Shown here piece by piece: positions 1 through 11,840 of a stretch of DNA of 64,000 nt; within the stretch, counting starts at the first letter, position 1, and each line of letters opens with the position of its first letter. The notes beneath the pieces are model-generated. The model was not told where the DNA came from, searched no databases, and saw nothing but the letters and a program-made list of their open reading frames with translations. Source of the stretch: Lycorma delicatula (taxonomy: Eukaryota > Arthropoda > Insecta > Hemiptera > Fulgoridae). Made by a program: the position numbers and the translations under genes. The DNA is taken from the NCBI RefSeq assembly GCF_047948215.1, contig NC_134455.1:149030575-149094574 (forward strand), read 5' to 3'.

Positions 1-2224
1 AAAATGAGTGTACTTAAATATTTGTGGGAATACGAAAAAGAGATGTTTTGACGAACACCATTTAACAAACGTATTAATAAAAACATCCAACTCTCATCAT
101 CTACGAAAGAAACATTTTCATTAGCCGAGCAAAATTTACCCAATCTAATTCTCGAATCCATCCTGACGATTTGAGAGAAAGTACAGCTCAAGTTTAAAGT
201 GTGTACCGCAGAAGACGATGCTTAAAGGTTTCTCAAATAACAAAACTGTAACATGAACAGAACGTTAAAGAAACATTTTACAGTTAACCTATTAAGGATC
301 TAAGTCCTTTAAACGTTAAGATCTTATAATAAATTAATATTTTATTCATACTAAACCAAAATTATACTCTACATAGATCACATGAAAAATGGTAAAAATG
401 CTATTATAGATTTCGTAAAGAACTGTTCTACGATTGCCTCGAAGGATCAAAATTACGAGAAAGCCTTGAGTAGAGCAGCGTCAAAAAAAACAAAATTAAT
501 AAAATAAAGTCTGTTATGTTTATAATTAAGAATAATAATTATCTAAAACCACAGTGATGCAGCAATGCGTAAATTCGCTGATAAATAAAAAAAATCGGAA
601 AGGTTTATTTGAAAAATAATTCAGTATATATTTAATCCACCACAACAAATATTTAAATAGTATGTACAAATTTCAGATTTATGTAATTATTTTATACCAG
701 GTTTGTCTATGATTAAAAATCCATGTGCCGAGTAATATTGTGTTTTTTAAAAACAGGAAACTATATATTTTAATCTGGAGGGTAGAAAATCATTTAGTAT
801 GTTAGTAATTGATTTGGATTAAATAATTTATGCATTTGTTTTTCTTTTTTAATCTCCAAGATGGTAATATTATAATTTAAACAAATGTGTGTAAGTAATC
901 TTTATCAAAAAATAAAAAAAGTCAAGATCAATGTTTAATTAAAGAAGTTACAAGCTAAATAATACAGTTTGGTGCTGTTGTAAATGAAATTTATTTGATC
1001 TCAAAATGTTTTACATGGTGGGAATCAAAAACTGGAAACATAATAATTTATAATTCTTTTAAGTAATTACTTTCTGATATGGAGCTGAATATCACGTAAA
1101 TTTCACTGGATTTAGCATACTGATATAAAAAAATATATTCCGGTTGATAAAGGAGGGCACGGAAAACCACATCATTCCTCATTTTCCATAGCTTGGTATG
1201 AGATCTTCTTATTCTTCGGATCATTTTTCGGAATTATCTGTCCCTCATTTATATCTCCTACAACGTTTTTTAATGATAAATAACAGACAGGAATAGAGGG
1301 ACATCATCCAGGAACGTTTCCATGTAAATTTCCTTCCAGTTGTTTTCTCTAATAATAAGAAAATAAGCGTTTTTCAATAAATCTAAATCTTGCATAAATC
1401 ATGTCTTATAATAGTAATAAGAATAAAAGTGTAACAGCAGTGCGAGTATTTTGCAGTGTTCTTATTAAGGATTTGTTAGTTTAATTTGCAACAGGAACAA
1501 TAATATCATTCACTATTTCTTTTAAAACAGAGATATAAATTCAATCAATACCGATTGGATATTTACTTTTTACATTTGTCATGCGAGTTAAAACTTTTTT
1601 TGACATTACTTGGAAACAAAAGTACTAAACAATCAAATAAATTTTCGAACTAAACCGCCTAAATTTAAACAGGTATGGTACCAATGCACACAGCAATTCC
1701 CTTTATTAAACCAAAGAGTTGTTGGAAAATATGATTAAAATATTTATTCGATTACTCAGCTACATGGATAAAAAAAGATTCTGTAACGGAAGTTGTCCGT
1801 AGAACCCAGCATTCTGACCGTTTCATCAACTAATAACAACCATTACTCATCAGCTATTCAACTATCGGCTATCAATTTCTTTAACGTGCCAACTAATAAC
1901 TAATAGAAAATGACAGAAAGAATGGAATTTTAAGAAAAAGAAAATAATACTTGACCGCAGAAGGTAAAATCAGACAGTATGAATTTGAGAGTAGGTTATA
2001 TCTATCTAAAAATTCATAAACGATATCATTCAAATCGTAACTAATTATAGATTACTATACGTATATTTATTAGATACGAAAAAAATATCTTCGCTTAAAA
2101 AAATGTATTCGCTTCTTACTATCGCTATTTTTTCCAAGCGTATAAAATAACAGGAACAAATTCTTCGTACGTTACACAATTCAAGTTAAGAATATCATAA
2201 AAGAAATGAAAAGCAGATAATGAG
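1..2224. other. AT-rich non-coding DNA, probable intron
   Basis: No coding frame, RNA gene or recognisable transposon is seen. A moderately GC-richer patch at about 1140-1330 reads like a degenerate repeat tail (the minus strand contains GATGTGGTTTTCCGTG) but cannot be assigned. By position the stretch is downstream of the basonuclin exon on the minus strand and so most likely intronic. Confidence 0.5.
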
Positions 2225-2640
2225 ATATCGGTGAGCCAGGAAAGAGAATGGTATGTATCGTGCACCGATGCGTGCATACGTGTGCGCGCGTATGGATCTA
2301 CCAGACATGTCTTTGAGGTCTTGTTCGCTCCACGGGGAGCTTCAACCGTCGATTCGAGGCCGCGGCGATCGAAGAGCGAACCTCATAAAGAAACTTAATT
2401 AATTCTTAAGTGGTATGTCATTCGGACAACGGAGTCAAACGACGGTGCTGCTTCGGCGGCAAACGACGGCGGCTTCATAAACTAAACTCGGGAGCGATTT
2501 ATATAGGCCGGCGCTGTGCGAGAGTGTAATTAAATGGAGTCATAAAATTTAATGGTACCGGACCGAGATTGACAATGTTTATTATATTGTCCGAACGACC
2601 GGCCGAAGCACTACTAACGGGTAAGAATCGGTTGAGCCTC
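2225..2640. promoter_or_regulatory. CpG-rich island with three TCATAAA boxes; candidate enhancer or alternative promoter
   Basis: Base composition changes sharply from the AT-rich flanks, with dense CpG (for example TGTGCGCGCGTATGG and GGCCGCGGCGATCG). TCATAAA (reverse complement TTTATGA, the type of site bound by Caudal and posterior Hox proteins) occurs at 2383, 2475 and 2540. TTAATTAATT and TAATTAAAT homeodomain-type cores lie between them. A TATATA motif at about 2499 precedes GGCCGGCG. No convincing codon usage or splice-bounded frame is present. An enhancer within a developmental gene's intron is inferred; a promoter is the alternative. Confidence 0.4.
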
Positions 2641-5029
2641 TTGAAGTTAATGATTGTCATAACAGGTTCTCATCTTAACTCGCCTCTTGTACTTATTTCT
2701 TTGTCATTATTATTTTTTACCGGCATTAATAATTTTGCCATGACTCCACCTACAAACCGCACTGGCATCAAATCAATTAAAGGTACGTAGGCCGGTCACA
2801 CAACTTAAGCTGTATTCGAAGCAGTTACATAAATTAGATTACACTCTGGTAGTTTCGCATAATAAAACCGTTTTAAAAGTAAAATAAAATGATCGAAAAC
2901 CTCTACGAAATTATTAAAAAAATTTCAACGAATATATTATCAGAAATACACTTACTACATCTTGATACATTTTATCTAAAATCACCTTCTTAAATCCTAC
3001 AGGCGGTTAATTAATACTATAATTTGCCGGTGGACATATTTATTTTGTGTCAGTGTTGGACGTCTTCAGAAATAAAATTTAATATTATCTACCGATTATT
3101 TTACGTGTAAAGTACACTTCCTCTTTTGGGTCCATAGCATCAGATTAAACTCGAACTTAAAATAATAACATCGAAATAGTATATTATCAACACAAGCAGC
3201 TATCGATATTATAAAAAATAAAATAAAAAATATCGTGAGTTATGCTATGTGTATGTTTTTATAAAAGTATAATTGCACAAGTATTTGAGATATAGAAATT
3301 ATATTTCGACACTTATAAATCAAAAGCGTTTTAAAATAACTTGAGTAACTACTCAAGTTACTTTCAGTATCTTTCATGTAATTTTCCGTTTAGAAAAGTA
3401 AGATCTCAATATATTCTTGCTATAAATTAACCGATTAAAATCGTTTAAAATCGATTATTTTTGTTTGTTGGAATTCTAGCAAGATAAAGGAAAATTTATT
3501 CTAGTTAACCGAGATGAAAATGAACTGCCCACAAATGAACGAAATGATTCCTCGCCGTCGGATATGACAAGTAAAGAACCGAGAGTCCACGTAGCTCCGA
3601 CGAGATAAAGCACAATAATACAACTACAAGGCAATTACCTGTTGTCGAAGAAGCAGACCCTATAACGACTGAGCTATTTATTATTCAGAATATAATGTTT
3701 GCAATAATTGAGTTATAAATCATTGTACTGGAATGCGCGCGCTACTACAACCGATCAAATTTCTGCAGGTTTAAAATAGTCGCCCGAAGCTTGTCCGTCC
3801 TATGTCTACAGAACATAACTTATATAATACACACCCACGCCCGAACAAATTACGTATGAAAGAAATCCTTTAATTATCCTTCTGCATTATTCACAAATCT
3901 GATAATTATGACTGAAAATTCCACACATATTGTAAAATTAGTAGTATGTATTCGAAGAAAGTAAAATGTAATATACGTTTTACAACTGAAGTATCGATCT
4001 GAACTGGTCGTTATAGTCGAAACTCAAACATTTTCTATATTTTTAATGATTAGTTAATAATAAAATAAGTTATTTTCTATTAGTAAATTTTGTAGTTTTT
4101 TTCGAAATACAGATATTTTAAACTATCAAATTTACAGTGAAATACTTTGTCTAAAATTATTTAATCAAATCAGAGGTAATTAGAATATTATATTTTGTTT
4201 TTAATTTTAAATTCAGAATTTATATTTAGTGAATCTAACGACATTATTTTATAATATATTACATATGTAGTATACGTATACATATATTTCAACACTGGTT
4301 ATTTATTTATTATATTTACTGATTAAGGTAAAGGAGTGGTTCAATGTAATATATTTCGTACACAAATATGTACAATATTTATTAGATTACAGTATTAAAT
4401 AAAATAAATATTATTAATTTATAAGCCACACTAGTATGTTACACTTACTCTTGTGAGTGTAAAATAATATATTTAGGATAAATAATATTAGTAATATGCT
4501 TAGATAAATAATAAGGTTCACTGTGTAAAAATATTTAAACTTATTAATCGATATGAAAACGAAAAATATCGAAATGGGAAATAACAACTAAGGAAGTTAT
4601 TTCTTCCGATTGAACTATAATAAAAAAAATGTGAATTGCATTTCGTAAAAATACGGAAACGGAAAAATTTCACGTTATTTCAATTAATCGCAACGTATTT
4701 TACGCGTTTAATTCATTTATTTATATTGCTACACACATTTTGATATACTGATTACAATATTATTAACAAAATACATCGAAACGTCAAAAATCCATATTAT
4801 TTATTCATTATTCCAATCAACCACGATCTTCTTTGATAATAGAAGTCTTCTACTGCCAAGTATAAACGGTTCGTATAAATAACGTAATATGGTAAAAAAC
4901 TGATAATTTTAAAATGTGAAAATTTGTGACAGTGAAAATAATAAGAGACCGTAATTTTTATAGAAATGGGGATAAATAGAGGAAGTTGTTAATAATTAGA
5001 TCGAAAATAGGCAGATGCATAAAAGAGGC
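2641..5029. other. AT-rich non-coding DNA
   Basis: No supported gene. A short GC-richer patch at about 3528-3615 and an inverted repeat at 3337-3360 are the only structure noticed. Confidence 0.5.
3337..3360. repeat. Short inverted repeat, 10-bp arms, 4-nt spacer
   Basis: TAACTTGAGT (3337-3346) and its exact reverse complement ACTCAAGTTA (3351-3360) are separated by AACT. No terminator-like T run follows; function unknown. Confidence 0.7.
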
Positions 5030-5415
5030 GATACGTGACAGGAAGTTAGGTCAACTTACGGCTGGACGTACGGACGGACGGATCTTCCTCGTGCGCAAGA
5101 GTCCCGAATAAAATCGATGGAGTCTGGCAGGCAAAGGCGGCGTTAGACCGAAGAGGTGGCGGGAGGGAGTATCACATCACATGTAAATTTATTCATGGTT
5201 GAAAATAATGTTAGGTGATACATTCGTCCATCAATAACACTCTTGCCTCATTCGGCTCATTTGACTTGCATAAAAGGAGGATTCTCTCTGCTTACCGTAC
5301 TACAGCCTACTTCACCGCCCGCAACGATACAGTCGCTCAATGCCATGTTTTTAGATCGGCAATGCTGCTCAAAAGGCAGTACAATAAACAAAATTTACAA
5401 TCGCTAATCTCTTAA
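5030..5415. promoter_or_regulatory. GC-elevated island; candidate conserved non-coding element
   Basis: Complex, non-repetitive sequence with raised GC stands out from its AT-rich flanks. It contains a GGACGTACGGACGGACGG stretch near 5060. An open frame of 66 codons crosses the right half (5215-5415), but it lacks splice context and protein resemblance on either strand, so I do not call a gene. Position in a basonuclin intron suggests cis-regulation; this is inference only. Confidence 0.3.
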
Positions 5416-5612
5416 AACCGTGGTAAGAAACCGAATTTTTATAAATGTTTGAAATATACTGCAATAACTTCAACAAGGACTACGTTTATCGTCTGCACAA
5501 ATTGTGAATTAAAATTTCTATATTAAGAGCACAACAACCAATATATATAATGACTACAACAACCTGTATTCAAGTACCTACTTTACTTACATTTATCACT
5601 GTGATTACTTTT

Positions 5613-6312
5613 AAAAAATCTGATGTGGACAAAACACGATTTCCTTGTACGTCTATTAAATTAGATTTACACTTTTTTTTTAAATAAGTACATAAAAACT
5701 TTATTCTATTAAACACTTCTGATATTTTTTCTATTTTTTTTTTGTTCTTGAATTATTATTTATCGTAAAGATTTTTTTACAATGAGAGGTTGATAATTAT
5801 TAATAAATTAATATATTTAAATTAAAAAAAAAGTTAAAAAAACGGAGATGAAGTCTGATTCGAACCGATGTGCCTTCCCTTAAGATCCAGATATTTTATT
5901 AATTAAAATTTTATTTGACAATAACTCTGGAACCAATGAAAATAAGTACCACTTTTCATATATCGTTGAAAAGCTTTCAATGAGGGCTTATTACTGCAGT
6001 TAAGAAAAAGTCCAAAATCCAAATGTTTTTGGATTTTGAGCTTTTTTGGACACTTTTGGTTCAGTAGATTGCAATCAAAAAGGGGAGGTGCACAACTAGT
6101 TGTTACAACAGCCCTAAATCCAAAATTTCAACATTCTACGACTAATCGTTTTTGAGTTATGCGAAATACATTCGTACGTACGTACATTCGTCACGTCGAA
6201 ACTAGTCAAAATGGATTCAGGAATGGTAAAAATGGATATTTCCGTTGAAATCTTAAAACCGAAATTTTTCACGATCACAACACTTCCTTTACTTCGTACA
6301 AGGCAGTAAAAA
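5613..6312 (+). repeat. Dispersed repeat family RA, copy 1 (longest)
   Basis: It begins AAAAAATCTGATGTGG and ends CTTCGTACAAGGCAGTAAAA. It shares its 3' 300-400 bases with 14805-15465 and 53266-53693, and its 5' end with 13717. Diagnostic blocks include GATCCAGATATTT, TTACTGCAG, CAAAATGGATATTTCCGTTG and AACCGAAATTTTTCACGA. There is no open frame. A TTCCTTGTACG near the 5' end is the reverse complement of CGTACAAGGaA near the 3' end, an inverted-end arrangement. A tRNA-type B-box (GGTTCGAATCA, minus strand) lies near 5868. The most likely explanation is a non-autonomous element of unknown class. Confidence 0.8.
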
Positions 6313-9300
6313 TGACACTGAGTAAGTCCATATGCGATTTTTTTTATAATTATAATAAAAACCTGATTTGTGTGTGAGATATTAAAAAGGAACGTATAAT
6401 AAATTAGCTATCGGATAAATAATGTAAGGCATCATTTTTGTAAAACATCTGTTCATGGAAATGAATTTAATGACTTTACAATCATACTTATGTGGTTATG
6501 TATATAAAAAAAAAAATATGTTGTAAAGTAGTCGTATATGTAACTATATAATTTTTCGTAATACTCTAATAACGTCTTCTCAATATTTGGGAGTTTTTAA
6601 GAGTTCAATTTAACGAAAATCCTCAAAGTTTAGGATCGAAACTCCCAGCATGAAAATTCTCCAAACTCAAGAAAACCTATCTCATTTTGAAAATACTACC
6701 CCATCACCCACCCTTTTAAGCGGGTTAAGCAAAATTTTAAAATGAAGCTTTGCCGTTTTTCACGAATAACATGAAAATTGTGAAAAAGAGGTAGAAAGTG
6801 AAATGGTGAAAAATCGACAAAAGTAGACGCAATTTTTTGAAAGTTGATAAAATCTTTCATAAGACGAAATTTTCTCGGCCCTTATAGCCTTCTTAGTACC
6901 GAAGTTAACAATCACATTTGCAAACTGGTGCATAACTGTTTTGTTATTTATCCAGTTGTGAATGAGGTCACCATTTCATCTGCTATCTCCCTTTTACCAG
7001 TTTTTCACCTGATTTTCGGTTTCTCTCGCTCAGCATTAGGCAAAAAAAAAAAAGTCAAGCTTCAAGAATCATTCAAAACTGCCGAACCTGAAGATCAAAT
7101 GAGCTTTGAAGAGCTCAATCTGTATGTCAAGAACGCCATGAGTAGCCGCTGATACAACATATTCTTGTTCAAAATATTAACTACCGGACATTTATACTAG
7201 GCAAATGATATTGATGAAGTCGACAAAAATATTTGTTTACATTCAAGAACCGTAGATGACAAACCGTATCTCCATCCCAGTTTTATTTTGATGTAAAATT
7301 TATCTGTTCTCGAAAAAAATCCGTCAAATGAAAACTGTCCGATATATATAAGATTTATTTTACCAGAACAGTGAAATCGAATAGAGAGGAATAAGTTTAA
7401 AATTACATTAATTTTCCCGGCATAATAAAATGTAAAAGAACTGACATTTAAACCATATGAAAAAAAATAGTCATTTTTAAAGTTTAATGATGCTACCTTT
7501 AATATTTTATGTGAAAATAAATACTAGTAAAATGCGAAATTTTAAACAATTAAATAGTATTTTCACTGGAAAAATTTTGATTTCGGGTATAATATAGGCC
7601 TAATTTATGGCTTAGCATTCTTCAGTTTAGCAGTACTTTTGTAAATGAGGTAATTTACAAACAAAAGGGAAGGTGACCCTTACGAGATTGTCTCGAGTAA
7701 GGGATAGCGGTCTGGGTTTCCAACGAGATGTTATATATCAGAATAGTAAAGTAACGTCGTAAAGGTTTTTTTCTTTTGGGTGGGAGGTACTTTGACTATA
7801 AGATGAGGAAACTGACCATGATAATCTGCATATTCACCCCTTCAACCCGCTACAGTACCCAATAAGATTGACCAACTACCCACACGGGAACTACCGGGTC
7901 CTATTTTATGACCTTTTCTATTTATTTCTTATCCCCTATGCTCCATAAAATGCCCACATCTACCGTCTCCCCTTTTTTTCAAGTTAGAATTCAATTTATT
8001 AGTCAATTTTATAAACGAGAGATATATGATTTTTATTATCGAAGGAAAAATAAAGATTATGTTCTTCAAATTACAATAAACGTTTTATTTGCTGACTGCA
8101 GTGCAGTTTACTTTTGTGTATATTTTACGCCCTTAGATAATCATGATAATTTCTACTTTAAGCAATTTTTTTATATTCCTTCAAATTACCATTAATTACT
8201 TATTGGTAATAACTCGAACTCCGCATTCAGAATTTAATTAACTTCTAAATTATATGTTTTTACTGAAAAATGTTAATCATAACCGATCATAAATCTTTAG
8301 AGATATTTATTTATAAAATACGTTTTGCTTTCTAACAAAAAATACAGCTTTAATGTAACTAATACTCCCCCTTGAAGTAATTTCTTTAGTGAACATTCAA
8401 ACACACCCTACAGCCACTAAATACTGTACATGGAATTATGTGCAACATAGTTATGCAATTTAATTCATATTTTTACGTTTAAATATGTTAATTACATTTC
8501 TCTTTACGTATTTTCAGTGTTTTACCAAAGAAATGCTACAGCATATTAATAAAATATTGGTAAATATTTCACTGTAATAATCGCATACATGACCGATAAT
8601 AATTTTTAAACATACAACCGGTGAAAAATGATATTACCAATAAGTTAATAGTTCTTTATGATCCGATAACAATTTATGTACGATGTTATCCTCGTATGTA
8701 ATATTACATGTTTATTATGCACATTAATTAATAAATTTATGCAGTGTTCTAGCGATAACTTCATTTACAGACTGATAGATTCATTCATAAATTTATCTTT
8801 AAATTCATTAATTTATCCTTAAATTAATCTTTTATTTAGAATTGTTGCGGAAATCTTATTTTCATATACTCGTATTCTGATAATGAAATTCTAAAACCCA
8901 TTCTCTTTATTCTTATTTTCACTTTCAACAAACAAATCTTTCATCGATAATAAAATAGAGGACATACAACACAAATTATAAATGATGATGGAAAAGAATA
9001 TTTATTATAAAATTAACTACGACTAAGTACCAAGTAAAAGTAGAAGTCACCGTTTACTTGAATGTTATAAATAGTAAAAAAAAAAAAAATTTGTCGTAGT
9101 AATTGCGCCAGAAGAGCGGATTTCCGGTTTTAGTTAATAAAGAAAGGATGTTACACTGCTGTAATGATTTTTGAAAATAATATTGCTTTTGGTGTTATTC
9201 TTTTTCGGTTTTGTTTTCTTTTTTTTTTGTATTTCATGTTATGTGTTCTTTTATAATACTGCTATGTACTGAGTATTGTTCCAATAAATACATAAGTATA

Positions 9301-9559
9301 TAATGTGCTTGTACATTTGTGTTTTTCTTCCTCCTTTTCATATACTTGAGTTGTGACTGCATCAATTGCTTAATACTGGTACTTGTCAACAGCTTACTTT
9401 AATACTGTTACTCCTAATTTTTATGGTTTTGCAGTCGTGCAAACAAAAAAATAAAAGGTTTAAACCAATCCAAAACGATTGAAACTTCAAAATTGATTTT
9501 TTGGACACTAGCCTCCTTCCTTCATACTAGATAACATTTTGTTTTATTGCGGAACTAAA
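6313..9559. other. AT-rich non-coding DNA with one unexplained open frame
   Basis: Apart from the frame at 6844-7152 no gene is seen. The stretch at 7640-7900 is somewhat GC-richer and may be an old repeat, but no second copy is visible in the window. Confidence 0.45.
6844..7152 (+). CDS. Unrecognised 102-codon open frame, doubtful
   Basis: The frame opens at 6844 without a convincing ATG context. Its last 35 codons are hydrophilic and look plausibly protein-like (KLQESFKTAEPEDQMSFEEL then NLYVKNAMSSR and a stop at 7150). The first 60 residues are hydrophobic and may simply be a chance extension through a non-coding repeat; a run of A residues separates the two halves. I recognise no family. 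It could be the end of a decayed retrogene or transposon protein. No splice-bounded structure or regulatory context supports a gene. Confidence 0.15.
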   Translation: MIKSFIRRNFLGPYSLLSTEVNNHICKLVHNCFVIYPVVNEVTISSAISLLPVFHLIFGFSRSALGKKKKVKLQESFKTAEPEDQMSFEELNLYVKNAMSSR

Positions 9560-9870
9560 ATATTATAGCAAAAATAGCTCGCACCTGGCGGTGCTCGCAA
9601 AAATTTGATTTGAGCTACAAAACTTGAGGTTTTGGGACCATTTAGTAGCTTATGGTGCTCGCCAAAATATAATTTTAGCTTTATAACAAGTCACCCTTCA
9701 AGTTACAACATAACGTACCTCAAAAACCCAGATTTTTGACGCTAACTCCGGTTCCTGTGAACCTGTACGCTTGAAAATCAATAGGGGTCTATCCCCAATA
9801 GTTAACATTATCCCACCATCTTTTGTCAAAATCAGTTAAGATTTGGGTCCAGTAGAGGGGACGAAAAAAT
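9560..9870. repeat. Degenerate repeat-like tract with an internal duplication
   Basis: A motif starting GGTGCTCGC and continuing AAAAAT-TGATTTGAGCT occurs at about 9590-9625. It recurs in altered form at about 9655-9690 (GGTGCTCGCCAAAATATAAT), about 65 bases apart. The rest has the mixed composition of old insect repeats. No coding frame. Confidence 0.4.
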
Positions 9871-10340
9871 CTTATACATGCATATATACATGGATATACA
9901 TTGCGAAATCGTATTCAGAAGACTCCAAAACGTAAAGAAAAGTTGGTACCATTCTCCAACCGATAACCGCTTAGAAAATCAGAGCAGGCGCAGTAGCGAT
10001 TTCTACAAATTGTCTGTTAATCGGCTCAAAATGCTACTACTGGGTAAGCATTTAAGGCTGTACTATTTGTATTGAATTTTCTATAAGAATCCTTAATCCT
10101 TTGTTACGAATAATGAAATTACCGGCAACAATATAAAAATTAATATTTTAGTTGTGACTCGATTAATTTATTTTACGTATTTTTACATTTATCCTTTTAC
10201 TTGAGGACTAAATACATTCTTCCATCGTAAAAGAGTGAATTCGACAAATATTATACAGCGACCGTTTACAGATGAATAGCAAGTAATCTGTTGTGAATTA
10301 CATTTTACAAACCTACGCATGCCATAATAAACACATTATT
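9871..10340. other. Intron just downstream of the basonuclin exon
   Basis: No features beyond the donor site at its right edge. The open frame at 9878-10075 has no protein resemblance. Confidence 0.5.
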
Positions 10341-10346
10341 ACTCAC
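10341..10346 (-). other. 5' splice donor (GTGAGT) of the basonuclin exon
   Basis: The plus strand reads ACTCAC, so the minus strand reads GTGAGT immediately after the exon base G. This is a consensus U2-type donor. It fixes the exon end and gives phase 1. Confidence 0.85.
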
Positions 10347-10449
10347 CATGAGGAACCCAGCCGTGAGAACAGTTGTCACAGAATCGAATATGTTGTTTAC
10401 CAGGAGTAAAACATTCGCAGGCGCAACCGGGTACTGTACATCTTATTGC
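10347..10449 (-). CDS. BNC2-like: Internal exon of a basonuclin-family zinc-finger transcription factor
   Basis: Read on the minus strand, this 103-nt block is preceded by a T-rich tract ending in TTGCAG and followed by the donor GTGAGT. The reading frame is open throughout: 34 codons plus one base, so the downstream junction is phase 1. The peptide begins [18 protein letters not shown] and ends with [11 protein letters not shown]. This matches the conserved N-terminal Cys-rich segment of basonuclins, which in vertebrate BNC1/BNC2 reads like IRCT..CTCECF.PGK....CD.C.HGWVAHAL. The Cys/His spacing is C-x4-C-x-C-x-C-x10-C-x2-C-x-H, which suggests metal binding. Basonuclins are nuclear DNA-binding proteins with paired C2H2 fingers and developmental roles; the fingers are not in this window. 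The expected continuation (A-L-D-K-L-like) is not found between 1 and 10346, so the next exon probably lies beyond the window start. No first exon is recognised upstream. The family call is strong; orthology to a particular paralogue is inferred. Confidence 0.88.
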
Positions 10450-10475
10450 CTGCAATAAAAAAATAAAACAAAATT
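10450..10475 (-). other. 3' splice acceptor and pyrimidine-rich tract of the basonuclin exon
   Basis: On the minus strand this reads as a T-rich tract (TTTTATTTTTTT) followed by ATTGCAG, directly before the exon's first codon GCA. The AG at 10450-10451 is the only acceptor that opens the conserved frame at Ala-Ile-Arg-Cys. Confidence 0.8.
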
Positions 10476-11520
10476 AATAATGATAATAAAATACAGGAAA
10501 TCATTCTAATACTGTGTCGAGGCTGCTAATAAACAAATATTAATGAGATTTAACACCAAAATTATTTATGGAATACTAGAACCAAAGAAAATATATCCAG
10601 AATTTCAGAGCAATAACAAAACAAGTGATCATAATTAACTTTTTGTATCTTTTAATTAGTTTTTATAAAAACTCTTTTTAATCTAAAATAGTAGCTGTGA
10701 GAAAACAAGACCTGATAACATATTGTTAACAATGTTGATAAAGTGTTATATAAATAACAATAAGTTAATGATAATAAGTGTTAAATAATTAACAATACAT
10801 CGATCAGTCGATTTAATTGATACTCTGGTATTTTCTTACGGACAAATCATTCAATCGATTTAAAGTAGGATAAAAATACACGTACAATTATTAATAATAG
10901 TTTCCTGACCTTAAAAAAAGCCAAAGCAATTTTAAAAAAGAGACCTTTAGTATTTTTATAATGCAGTAGGAGATGGAATGTGAAGAAATGTCGCTCTAGG
11001 GAGTTATCACGTAAGATAGCCAAGCCAGCCGTTCACCGGACAGAAGCAGTTCGAAATGAATTCTGACGGTGTCCCGAGAGACTCGGTTCTTCCTAAAACT
11101 AGCTAGAGTTTTACGATGCCAATTTTCGAACCGGGTTCTTTCAATATTCTAATTTTTACTCCTGTATCGTTCAATTTTACCACTCGTACGAATCAATTTT
11201 AAAATTCCAATCTTTATCCAATTTTAAAAAACCGGGGTTGAATCTTTCAAAAATTTTTATATAAATCGCTACAACATAAAATTAGATAGTTCGATTTGTT
11301 GTTGTAAATTATGTTATTCCTACCGATATAAAAAAAGTCACCTAAATAATAATTAGTTATTATAAAAAATATCAAACGTGTAAAATATTTGATATTATTA
11401 TATTAAAAATGTCATATTATTATGTATCCAGGTTATAATTATGTATATATTAATAAATAAAAATTATTTACTAAATATGATATTATATGTATTAAGCTAA
11501 GTTACGTTAATAATATCAAT
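10476..11520. other. Intron upstream of the basonuclin exon, with a small GC-richer patch
   Basis: Mostly AT-rich. About 10985-11105 has higher GC and CpG and non-repetitive sequence, a possible regulatory element given its closeness (about 550 bases) to the exon. No coding frame. Confidence 0.4.
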
Positions 11521-11840
11521 ATCATCACGTTCTATCTCTCGCTCTTACAATCCCTTATTCTAAGATTTACCTCTAGAATGACACGTATCAGGGCTAAATT
11601 GCCTCTTGACCGAACAGAACTTTCAATGAATATGTATCGAGCATCTCGCACTATTGAAATATAATAATGTATTTTTTATCGATGAAAAAACATAAAAACT
11701 ATAAAAATGCTTTTACGAGCAGTCGTGTCTAAATTTGTGTGTGTTGGCGGATGGGTGTTTAGAATGCAGGTTATAGATTAAAATTTTGAATTTCGGAATG
11801 AATTTTAGCAAACATAGAGCAGTTTAAATTGTTAATACTT
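11521..11840 (+). repeat. Direct duplication, copy 1
   Basis: It starts ATCATCACGTTCTATCTC and ends CAGTTTAAATTGTTAAT. Nearly every 20-base block recurs in the same order at 12248-13024 with scattered substitutions, for example ATCAGGGCTAAATT and TTGTGTGTGTTGGCG. Non-coding. Either a local segmental duplication or two copies of one repeat. Confidence 0.85.
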
